Assembly: GCA_035578155.1 (NCBI GenBank) | Contig: JAPWDM010000007.1 | Span: 28,680,413-28,744,412 of the forward strand | Direction of reading: 5' to 3' | DNA length: 64,000 nucleotides | Source: Brachynemurus nebulosus | Taxonomy: Eukaryota > Arthropoda > Insecta > Neuroptera > Myrmeleontidae | Part shown: positions 21,713 through 40,200 of the stretch, piece by piece | Position numbering within the stretch: the stretch's first letter is position 1 | How the letters are laid out: each line of letters begins with the position of its first letter | Translations under genes and position numbers: made by a program | The notes under the pieces: model-generated | What the model saw: only the letters and a program-made list of their open reading frames with translations | Database searches by the model: none | Told to the model about the DNA's origin: nothing

Positions 21713-21789
21713 ACGTGCAGTCGAGAAAAACATGAAAAAAAAAAATTGAATGATTTTATTTTTGGTAATTTACTTTTTATTTTTATCAA

Positions 21790-22030
21790 TTTCAAAGTTT
21801 TTTTCTTTATTTTTAATTAAACGAAATTCTTTTTGTTTTCAGTTACGCCCGAAAGGTTCCATTGTTTTAATTACAAGATTTTAAAAATATTAATAAAATT
21901 TTTATGTTGTTATTTTTATGGTAAATCTATGAACTTTTTTATGTTGTTTTTATTTTTGACTTTTTTTATAAATTCGTTTTGTTTTCAGTTACGTCCGAAA
22001 GGTTCCATTGTTTTAATTACAAAATTTTAA
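21790..22030 (+). repeat. Tandem duplication of an acceptor-plus-short-frame cassette
   Basis: Two copies about 150 bases apart of TTTTGTTTTCAG followed by TTACG-CCGAAAGGTTCCA, each encoding LRPKGSIVLIT(R/K)F and a stop (about 21841-21882 and 21989-22030). The arrangement looks like a small 3'-terminal exon copied in tandem, just downstream of the zinc-finger gene. No matching donor exon was found. Confidence 0.45.
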
Positions 22031-22744
22031 TTATTTTTAAAATGAAGAATTAATAATCAATCCAAAAATAATCAAAACCCATTGATTACCCATTATATAT
22101 GCGTGCGATGTTACCACACCGATGTGTATATATTCAACTCACATACACACCAACACACACTACTTTCTTGGTTTCTATAAACAATTTTAAAATAAACAAT
22201 ATAAAAACTTATGTATTTTTCAAATAGTTTTTGGAGAAATGATCCACAAATTTTTGGAATTTAGAAGAATATAATTTTTTTACTTTATAATTATATTATT
22301 TAACAACGACGATATATATATTTCGATCCATTAAGATCTCATCAGGTACATAGTTTATATAGTTAGTTTAAAAAAATATGTTATTTTCAATAAAATATAA
22401 TGTTAAATCCACTATGTTGTGGATATTGTCACTTAATTCTATTTTTGTTACTTTACGAAGATGCTTATGAAGATAATTTAATAAATAAATTTTTTGAATA
22501 TATTTGTTAACATTGTTCAATGTCACCACGGTACTTTTGGTTGTATGTTGTTTTGATTATAATTTTTATATGTCTGTAAAAATGTTTATTTATAATTAAT
22601 TTTTGATAGTACTAAAAACTAATAAAAGTATTTGTTTTTTTTTTTTTATTTATTTATTTTTACCACATTGTTATCTAAACTTTCTGTAATTCTCTAATTG
22701 ATTTGAATGTGTTTGAATGTCAAATATATGTATGTACGTATCAC

Positions 22745-22852
22745 ATATATGAACATGTTGAACCATTTTATGTATTTGTTTATATAAAGTTTCTTTAAAA
22801 ATATTGTCGGCTTCCGAGGAAGTTTACTGTGAAAATGCTCGGGCCTCATAGT
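22745..22852 (-). mobile_element. Fragment of TTAA MITE family P1
   Basis: The complement reads CACTATGAGGCCCGAGCATT, TTTCACAGTAAACTTCCTC, GGAAGCCGACAATATTTTT and ATTTTATATAAATAA-type sequence, matching the left 110 bases of the element at 15630. The expected TTAA is ATAA-like here, and the other end is missing or unrecognised. Confidence 0.6.
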
Positions 22853-23103
22853 GATAATATCTCATCATACGGTATTGTTTGAATCACTCAAATGAACCAA
22901 AAGTTTCATTCTATATATTATTTTTGAATTTTCACATTTAATTTTTAACATAAAAACGTACTGATACATATAATTTGCTTTCGTGTTATAAAAATTATAT
23001 TTGAATTTAATTTTCGCCACGAGCAGTTTAAGAAATGCTGATTTAAAGCATTTCAAGCTATCGGCAGTTTGTGAGCCGCTGATCTAGAGTGTAGTCAGTC
23101 AGC

Positions 23104-23112
23104 TATATAAAT
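23104..23112 (+). promoter_or_regulatory. Candidate TATA box
   Basis: TATATAAAT with a TCACTT initiator-like site about 20-25 bases on. It lies upstream of a possible 5'UTR exon whose donor GTAAGT starts at 23260. Confidence 0.4.
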
Positions 23113-23331
23113 ATGCAGCATTTCCGTCACTTCCTTCATTTTTACGTAACCGTTGGGATGGTTCCTTTCGTTCTTTTATTAAAGACTTGAAAATTTTTAA
23201 TAAAATAATTTAATATTAAAATAATTCAATTTTTCGTAAAATAAACTAACTTAATTGGGGTAAGTAAATTTTGCACGTGTTATTTTACAAGTTAATAAAT
23301 TTTAATGGAATATTTTTAGACAGGACTAATT

Positions 23332-23670
23332 ATGGAATCGAATAATATTCCGGCCTTTCAAATAGAAAAGAAAATGGAAAATTTAGTGGATTTAAACAAC
23401 CAATTTTCAAATATCGCAAAACGGAAATTGTCTCCTCATATATTAAAATCCAGTCCAAAGTTCAAATTGAAATTGGAAAAACTGAGTTTTATTAATTTAT
23501 TCAGTTTATTTACGGAAATTAAACTAGAAAATTATTTTAACGACAGTACAATTGAATTAAAAGGTAAATGTTTTAAAATATGTATCACATTTGAATGTTT
23601 TTTCACAGGCAAATTAGTTAGTCATCGACATATTTTAAAATCATTTACGATTTCCCATTTTCTAGTTTAA
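23332..23670 (+). CDS. Small unrecognised gene candidate
   Basis: A 112-codon frame (MESNNIPAF onward), rich in Lys, Leu, Phe and Ser, without a signal peptide or a domain I know. Support comes from context. There is a TATA box at 23104. A non-coding first exon ends at a consensus GTAAGT (23260), with an acceptor TATTTTTAG at 23311-23319 twelve bases before the ATG. An AATAAA lies at 23818-23823, about 150 bases after the stop. A second possible intron, 23564-23608 (GTAAAT to TTTCACAG), is 45 bases and a multiple of three, so the protein could be 112 or 97 residues. It lies between the zinc-finger gene and CYFIP, on the same strand. It may be a lineage-specific gene or a chance frame. Confidence 0.4.
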   Translation: MESNNIPAFQIEKKMENLVDLNNQFSNIAKRKLSPHILKSSPKFKLKLEKLSFINLFSLFTEIKLENYFNDSTIELKGKCFKICITFECFFTGKLVSHRHILKSFTISHFLV

Positions 23671-23817
23671 TTTTCGTATGTAAACTGGATAAATCTATCA
23701 ACGAAATTATTCGTATCAATATTTTGTCCAAGTGCCTGTTTTCTATATATTGTCGAATTTTTATTGATTTTTTTAAAATGTTTTTTCGATTAATGTACTT
23801 TTGATTTTTTTATACGT

Positions 23818-23823
23818 AATAAA
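23818..23823 (+). terminator. Candidate poly(A) signal
   Basis: AATAAA about 150 bases after the stop of the small gene at 23332. Confidence 0.35.
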
Positions 23824-24342
23824 TTTTTAATTTTGTCTTTAAATATTATTTTGTCCTAAATATACCCTTATAAATAAGTTGGTACAGGTAGAAAAGATAT
23901 TTTGGTAGAGAAGCCATTTTTTTTAGTCCAATTTTAATTGTTACGATTACCTACAAATAAACGATGGCGCTGACATAGCAAAGTACATATCATGTCGACA
24001 CTAAACGATTTTTTAAGTAATGGTATAAATTAACTTCGAATTCAAATAGATAGTAAATTTAAAATCAAATCTTTTTTTGTAACCACTAAAACAGAAATTT
24101 GTCTAAGTTAAAAAATAAATAAAAAATTGCAGTGTTTTTTCTAATATGTACGTCAAATTAACTGAAAATTTGATTAAACAATAATTTATTCATATGAACG
24201 CCAAAATTGTTTTTCAAGTTTAAAAAAAAAAAACAAAACAAAAGAACACTGTCTGAAGACGTTAATTGAGACTGATTTTTTAATATTTTTCATCAACTTC
24301 AGATTTAATTACTATTGCTGTCTGTACGTCTTGTATTTTTAA

Positions 24343-24935
24343 ACTAAGGGGGTATTCCAGTTTAGAAAATCGAAAAAATCGATTTTTTTTCTTTCATATT
24401 TTCAAAGTTTAGACCTTGAAGAATAAGCCTCTAAAAGGATTTACGAAAATTCGAATTATTTTCGGAGTTATAGTTATTTTTTCCCTGTGTACTGTATCTT
24501 ATCGGTGTTAAATTCAAATCTTTAATATAAATTACTCGAAACGACTTTTTTCGATACCGTTGACATGATATCTCAAGTTCTAATGCACCAATTTACTTGA
24601 AATTTGGTACAGACCTTCTTAATACTATCAAAATTGGTCCGACGTAGGGGTTTTTGGAATTTTTTTTTTTTTTACTATTTTTAAAAAATTTCCAAAATTG
24701 AAAAAAGGTGGCGAAAAATTGATTTTCCTTTTTAAATGGATGCCATTTTGTGAAAAAATTTATTTTCTCAAATCGGCTACGTCCAACTAATTCTACATCC
24801 TTGTTTATTAAGAATTAACTAAAATTTTATGTTTCAGATCACCAGGAGGGTTGGAATCACATCAACCAGGAGACACCTTTTGTTTTGAGTCCCCACTTTG
24901 CCGGCCTGTACCGATTTCAATTTTGAATTTTTTTT
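24343..24935 (+). repeat. Interspersed repeat family R3, near-complete copy
   Basis: Begins AAGGGGGTATTCCAGT and carries AATAAGCCTCTAAAAGGATT, TCCCTGTGTACTGTA, ACATGATATCTCAAGTTC, TTTGGTACAGACCTTC and the end block GAGTCCCCACTTTG-CGG. The inverted copy at 50340-50905 covers the same span; 48188-48530 is a left-hand partial. About 590 bases, non-coding, with no clear terminal inverted repeats. Confidence 0.7.
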
Positions 24936-25869
24936 AATTTTTATACATTTTATGTTTTTTATACATATACTTTTCATTTATTTTAAACATATACTTTTCA
25001 ATATATATTATATACTTTTCAATACTAAAAATGTTTATTACGCTCGTAAAATCACCTTAAAATCGAGTCTCTAGACTAGAATCTCTTCCTTAAATTTATT
25101 CGATTTGTCCCAATTCACCCTTGAAGGCTTTTTTTTTAAATTTGAGCGTCCATTCTTATTGTCTAAGTTGAAAGAATTTTAATCTCAGACGAAATACTTA
25201 TTATTGTTAATTACTTATTTTCTGCGTATATGTAAAAGTTTGAGAAAGCAACACATATTCAACTAATAGAAAGAAGCATGGTTTAAATATTTCACAAAAT
25301 CCTACATTACCCACACAATCCAGACCGTATTATGTGTAACATCTTGGTCTGTAATGGGTTAAACTGGTTTGTCTTTTGATAAATCAACATGTCATATAAA
25401 GTACATATAACCTCTATGAGCACAAACTCATGACAAACTCACTTGAATTTAACAGAGAGGTACTGTACAATTCACATTAGTGGAAAAAGGATAGAATTTA
25501 TGTACATAGGATACGTCTTAAGTAAATGTAACCAAATTTATTTTAGTGACAATCAATTTGTTCGTATAAAACAGTTTTATTGAATTAACAAAATGAATTT
25601 TTCAATGTAACGAATGTTTTAATTTTATTTATCGAATTTATACGTTTAAATCAATTGTGAATATTGAGTCAGAGATAATCAGTACGTATGTTAATCGTAC
25701 AGTTGGGCGTTGTTTTGAATAAATGGCTAATTTATTAATCCAAAAATAATTATTATAAATATTGGTGTTCTGGTGTCCTTCGACGATGACAAATCGTTCA
25801 TGACATACGTTTTTTTTTTTGGTCAATTTGTGTTCGTTTTTCACGATATTGAATTTGGGCCGAGTTTAG

Positions 25870-33724
<7,855 letters not shown>

Positions 33725-34374
33725 ATTATGTGTTTTTGAGTGAAACAGTGACTCAATCTGGTGCTAAAAAAGAGAACGTGTACTAAAGCATTCCTGTTAC
33801 AATATCTTCCAAATTTGAAAGACACTTAAAAATAGTGAAAATTAGTGAAATAGAAAAAAAATATTTTATTTATTTGTATATCAGAATCAGTTGAGAAGTG
33901 AAATTTCTTTCTTTGTTAAATGGGACGGAAAAGTGGCGCTACGTGGCGGTAACATTTTGTAACATGGAAGTTTCACTTCTAACTCGTGTCTTTTTGTAGT
34001 AACATGTTTGTAAGATGCAATATGAGCAGAGATTCATAAATATATTCCAATATTATTTAATTGTACAAAAATATATTAATGTCCAAATGTTTTACGGGCG
34101 CCATCTGGTCTAAATGTAGTTTCAAGAAAAATGTGTGTTAAAATTTTTGTTTTTCTAGAAATTTTTACACTAGATGGCACTCTTAACGAAGGGGCAATAT
34201 AATTTTTAAGATATTTTTATGTTTAATCAGTATTTTTGTTTAAGTTATTTATCTTGATTACAAAATAAAGGCATTACTTTTCCAAAAATTCTGTAAAAAA
34301 ATTTTTTCTATGTGTTCTTAAATTGTCGATCACTTTTGTAATAAGGCCTAAAAATTGTAATAGCACTTCTTTGA
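33725..34374. other. CYFIP 3'UTR and flank
   Basis: Downstream of the stop codon. An AATAAA occurs in CAAAATAAAGGC near 34264 and is the first clear plus-strand poly(A) candidate, implying a 3'UTR of about 550 bases. A diverged inverted pair, GCGCCATCTGGT and ACTAGATGGCAC, lies at about 34097 and 34170. Confidence 0.35.
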
Positions 34375-34630
34375 ATTTATATTTATACCATAAAATAAAT
34401 TTTTGATGCTTTTATATGTATGGTGTTCTTTTTTTCATTTTTTTTTTTTTAAAGGGAGTTCCGCAGGGATCAGTGTCAGGTCCTAAAAACAAAACCAAGT
34501 TTGAAAAAGTGAAATTAAAAAATGTGTACTTATTTGAATTTATACCATAAAAAATGGTGGTGCTTCTTCCGTTGTTTTTCAGCAGAAAGGAGTTTTGCAA
34601 GGATCGGTTTTAGGTCCTAAAAAAGACTCG
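34375..34630 (+). repeat. Tandem pair carrying reverse-transcriptase motif fragments
   Basis: Two related units of about 125-150 bases each hold GAATTTATA-CCATAAAA, a T-rich stretch, then 11 codons of a reverse-transcriptase block: KGVPQGSVSGP at 34452-34484 and KGVLQGSVLGP at 34586-34618. Nothing else of a polymerase is present. The same block occurs at 849. Confidence 0.55.
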
Positions 34631-34699
34631 GAGTTAGGAAATAATTTTGGAAGAGTGAAAAAAAATAAAAAAATTACTTGTATAAAATTTGTGTTTATT

Positions 34700-35980
34700 G
34701 TTTACTTTATAATTATTGCAATACGTTTCACAAAGTCCAAAACCCTTTGGGTAATAAAAAGGTTTCTAAATTGAAAAAAAAAATCGTTTCAAAAACTCGC
34801 AAAACACCAAGGTGAACTTCGTTGTTTGACTCGAATCATTTTCGTTCACTTGTGCATCGCAAATTTTCGAAACTAATCTCTCTACCAAACAAATTTAATT
34901 GGTTAGAGAATCCATACCAAGTTCGTTCAAAGCTTTGTGACTTAAAACATCTAAACAGAGCTTAAAATCATTTATTAGCAGTAATCAGTAAAAAATATAC
35001 AAAAATTTACTAAAAAATATCTTGTATTTCATGATTTAAATCTTAATTTTTATGAAATTCAGTGAAAATTTGTACATAGAGCAGAGACTGGATCAAAAAA
35101 AAAAAAGAACAAAAAAAAAAAAACTGACAAAAAAAGCCCTAAATCGTTTAAAATGTACAATTTGCTTTGGTTATTTTTTCTACGAATTAAACAATAGTGC
35201 CCCAGCCCTGCGTTTAAAGAAATTTATAAAGTATACCACAATAGAACATAGCGGAATAATTGAATTCGATGCCTTTCGAGTTCCAGTCAGTCCAAAAACG
35301 ACTCGAAATACTCAATTTTCAAAGTGAAAACTTCTATCCGCTGACGCTTCAAAGTGAAACGTTCCATTCGACTAAATTTGGCTCCGTGCGCAAGGAGAAA
35401 TTTACACTTAAATTTCTCGTTTGTTTATCACAAAATATCAACAACAAAAAAAAAAATTTTTTGAATTCCACTACTGTTTGTGAATACAAAATAAAAAATA
35501 ATTCTGGTTTGTAACTTTCACCCAAGTTTAAAAAAAAAATATAGGATACACAATTATCGGTTAATTACATACATAATTAACTCGTGTTTTTCAACTTCAG
35601 CGCGAAAAAATTGCGCGACCGAGTTGCCAAAACACATAAAAAAAAATAAGAGGGCTGTTCCAAAAAGAACAACTCAAAATGAATACCCAAAAGTAATACA
35701 ATATTCCAATAGACTTGCCAACTTCATTTTTGGATTCATTTCCAAAAAGAACTCAATGGTACTGCCATCTTCTCAACAAAATAAGTCTATAAATTCATTA
35801 TGTTTTTAAAAGTAGATTAGTAGGTATGTTTTTTTTTTTTAAGTACATTTAATAAAAAGATCACATTAGTGCCAGTGATTTTATATTTTAGTGTACTTTC
35901 ATCTTTTTTAACTTATCCATTTAATTATATATCTAAATACTAAGTGAAAAAATTGTAGAATGTTTGAAATTATTTACAAA
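34700..35980. other. Intergenic, no supported gene
   Basis: AT-rich sequence between CYFIP and cnc. It includes Lys-rich low-complexity frames (near 35052) that come from A-runs. I see no splice-bounded or conserved frame. Confidence 0.45.
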
Positions 35981-35989
35981 AATGTTACA

Positions 35990-36480
35990 AAATCATCTGT
36001 TTCAAATGGAATTCCCTCACCCCGCAAACAGAGGGTGCACCGTCTTTTTCATATTTTAACTACACTGGTTATTGATACTGTCCAAATCCGGATCGAAGGA
36101 CCAATTATTATTTTGTAAAATACAACCTCCCACATCCGTATCATCTGTTACAAATGGGATTCCCATCCCTCAAACAGAGGGTGGTACGTCTTTTTCATAT
36201 TTTAACTACATTGATTACTGACATTGCTCGGATCCGGATCGAAGGACCAATTATAATGTTTTTGTAAAATACAATCTCCCACATTCGTATCATTTGTTAC
36301 AAATAGGATTTCTATCCCTCAAATAGAGGGTGTACCGTCTTTTTCATATTTTAACTACATTGATTACTGACATTGCTCGGTACCGGATCGAAGGACCAAT
36401 TATAATTTTGTAAAATCCAATCTTCCCCATCCGTATCATCTGTTACAAATGGGATTCCTCGAAAAATTTGTAAAATAACT
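35990..36480. repeat. Tandem array, about 147-base unit, 3.3 copies
   Basis: Units start near 36005, 36151, 36299 and 36445. Each contains TCTGTTACAAATGGGATTCC, CAAACAGAGGGTG, GTCTTTTTCATATTTTAACT and GGATCGAAGGACCAATTAT. On the minus strand the units share an open stretch like PFVTDDTDVGGCILQNNNWS ending in a stop; the acid-rich start and the NNNW block recall UBA-type folds, but this is weak. The array lies just beyond the cnc 3' end. Confidence 0.75.
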
Positions 36481-36858
36481 ATCATTTGTACTTTTTTTTT
36501 TGAATTACTGGCTCGAAGGACCAGTGAACGATTAGACGATTGAGAATCCACGTTTTGAAACAGAAGTCACAAAAATGAATGATTACTGTGGTATACTTAC
36601 ATAATTAGTTTCAAAAAGCAGTCAAAATTTGATCATAGCAAATTTTTTTTTTCAAAATTTTTACAATAATCCTTACGACTAAATTGTGTATTAAAAATAA
36701 GCTTTCCATGGGTAGTTATCACTAAACTGAAACGTTGATTAAATAAGTTAGTTTTGATTTTAGTTTACATAAATTAGTTTTGATTATTTTAAAAATTTAA
36801 TTAGTGAAATTGAAGCATTTGAATCGACACGGGAGTCCTCCAATGCCAATTTATTGGT

Positions 36859-36864
36859 TTTATT
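36859..36864 (-). terminator. Candidate poly(A) signal of cnc
   Basis: AATAAA on the minus strand, about 370 bases past the cnc stop codon; another lies at 36873-36878, closer to the stop. Confidence 0.4.
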
Positions 36865-37230
36865 TAGCAGCTTTTATTAAATACACGGAAACACCCTGTT
36901 CAGTTTTTATCCCACAGGTTTAAAACTAGTTTAAATTCCACTTCTTTAAACATTGTAAAAATATATTATCTATATTTAATATTTTAAATTAATTTTTTTT
37001 TAATATTAAGTCTATGTACAAATGAAAAAGTAACTTGTTTTCCAGATATTCGGTAGTGTCAAAAATCTTGTGCTTACCAATCACAATTTTAAGTTAAGTC
37101 AAAACTTAAGTCGTTTCGAATTATACTCAGAGATAGATTTTGAGTAACAACAAATGCCACAAAGTATGTGAAATTGACAAGAGTGAAAAAAAAGATTCTC
37201 CGTTGACTCCAAAAAAAAAAAAAAAATGAC

Positions 37231-40200
37231 TTATTGCGATGGTTTCTTCTCTTTTGGATCCGTGACGTTGCCTTTCGGCACGACAATCACCGTACCGTCG
37301 GCTGACTGTTGGAGACTGTATAAGTTGGATGAGTACGGATTACCGTCCGGATCACGTAAATTCTAAACAACAAAAAAAATGGCGGTTAGTAAGGTTCGGA
37401 ATTTATGGTTCATTTCATTAATCAATCTGTCACAACTGAATGAAGTTTTGTCACACAGAAACCTATCAAATATCCTGGTGATTGATTTATTGTTCAGTTA
37501 AAATAGCCGTTTGTCTAATAACACAGGCCAACGACTAAAAAACTTTTTTAATACTTGAACCATATTTTTATGGATTTTAGTGTGCTGAATCTGAAAATAA
37601 CAATAAAATTGCTGTATCACCCACCATTTCCCTACATTTTACATCATAAACCTTTATATTCAAAAAATAGTTCAGAAAATTAATGCAATCAATATAATAT
37701 CAAATATGCGAAAGCCAGCGATCCAATATCGTATAATGAATATAATATCTTATAATTCCAATATCTTAGCTCAAAGTTCCCGCATTTATCAGAAGCAAAG
37801 TTACAAGAGGGCGTCTTCATTGGCCCTGATATAAGAAAAATGATGTTTGACTCTGATTTTGAATTACATATAACAGTGAAAGAGAAAGACGCTTGGATTG
37901 CTTTCAAGGAAGTTGTTAACAAGTTTTTGGGTAACAAAAAGACCCAGACTATAATATAACCATTGTATCTAATATGCTTAATCGCTTCAAGAATCTGGGA
38001 TGTTTAACGAGCTTAAAGGTTCATTTTTAAACAGCCAGCTAGACTACTTTCTGGACAATTTAGGAGCTGTCAGTGAGGAACAAGGAGAACGTTGCCACCA
38101 GGATATCAAGATAATGGAAAAACGCTATCAGGGACATTGGAACACCAGGATGATGGGTGATTACTGTTGGTCCTTTCACCGAGAAAGTCAGCAAGCGGCA
38201 CACAGAAGAAGAAGCCACATCCGAAGCTTCAAAGAAAAGAGAGAAAGAAAATATAAGCCCATAGACTCTTAAAACCTTCATAAAACTTAGTATTAGGAAT
38301 AAAAATATATTTTATGTGTTAAAATAAAGTTCTGTTTGTCTTGTACAAGTTATTTTTTTTCCATTCCTATAGAATATTAGCATATTTCATTAAATCTGAC
38401 ATAGCCAAAATGTGACAAAACTGTGGGTGATACAAAATAATGAAATCCAAATTTGGATTTAGCACCCAAAAAAATATAAAGATCACCTATTAACATTAAA
38501 AAAGTTTTTTATGACCTTAATTTTGCAGGCCTGTGTAATTTGATGAATATTCGTAGTTATATTGAAAATAATTTACATTCATTTAAGTAAAATAATTTTA
38601 TTACTTACTTATTTTCAAAAGACAGTTTAAAAATGTTTATCAAAGAATCATTTAAAATAACTGTTTAATAATTTGACGAATATTCATAGTTACATTGAAA
38701 ATTATTTGCATCAGTACTTATTTATTAATCATAGCCGATTCAAGTTAATCTAAAATCATATTAAACATTGTTTTGATGTTCTGTGATCGACTGAACTGAG
38801 CCCAATCGCCATTTTAAATTGCGATTACTCTAAAAAATTTTGAATAAAATAACGAAAATTTTACAATTACTTATAATTTTGAATAATAAATTAATTTACA
38901 AAAAACACAGTATAAAAAAATATGTTAACCAAAGAATCATTTAAAATAACTGTATAATAATTTGACGAATATTCATAGCTACACTGAAAATTATTTGCAT
39001 TTATTTAAGTAAATTTGTTTCAGTACTTATTTATTAATCATAGCCAATTCAACTTAACCTAAAATCATATTAAACATTGTTTTGATGTTCTGTGATCGAC
39101 TGAACTGAGCCCAATCGCTATTTTAAATTGCAATTACTCAAAAATTTTGAATAAAATAACGAAAATTTTACAATTACTCATAATTTTGAGTAATAAATTA
39201 ATTTCCAAAAAACATAGTTTAAAAAATATGTTAACCAAAGATTCATTTAAAATAACTGTATAATAATTTGACGAATATTCATAGCTACATTGAAAATTAT
39301 TTGCATTTATTTAAGTAAATTTGTTTCAGTACTTATTTATTAATCATAGCCAATTCAACTTAACCTAAAATCATATTACACATTGTTTTGATGTTCTGTG
39401 ATCGACTGAACTGAGCCCAATCGCCATTTTAAATTGCAATTACTGAAAAATTTTGAATAAAATAACGAAAATTTTACCATTACTCATAATTTTGAATAAT
39501 AAATTAATTTCCAAAAAACACAGTTTAAAAAATATGTTAACCAAAGAATCATTTAAAATAACTGTTTAATAATTTGACGAATATTCATAGCTACATTGAA
39601 AATTATATGCATTTATTTAAGTAAATTTGTTTCCGTACTTATTTATTAATCATAACCAATTCAATTTACCTAACCTCAATGTTCCTGGAAAAACCGCTTT
39701 TAAAATATTGCAGTTCTGACAGATTGATTTATGGGGGGGGGGTGAACTACAAAATCCTAGTTTTAGTGTAAAAACGAAACTTACTCGGAAAACGTGACGA
39801 TATAACTGCGTGAACTTCTCTTTAACCCGCTGTCGTTCACCAATCATGAACTCTCGTTCGGCCATCAATCGATTTTTACGATCCCGCATGTCTTTAACCT
39901 CATCGGCCAAACTTAAAATTTGGTCTAGTTTACGTTTTCGGCAATTCTGCGCTGCTACCTATAAATAAATAAAATGTGCGTTTACAACTCAAACCTAATT
40001 TAAATACAACATTTTTGAACGGATACCTTATTTTTCCCGCGTCGTCGAATATCACGAATCAGACTCAATTGCGGTTCGCTCAAGTCAAATTTCGACAGAC
40101 GCTCGTTAAACTCGTCCATCGGCAAATTGATGATGTCGTCGACGGATAATGGCACATTTAGGGCACGGGCACGTTTCTCGTCTCTCGTCAGATGCGGCTC

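Noticed and set aside
35052..35514. Two overlapping Lys/Phe-rich frames between CYFIP and cnc
   Set aside because: The first depends on A-runs, the second shifts frame, and neither has splice sites, a poly(A) signal or recognisable motifs.
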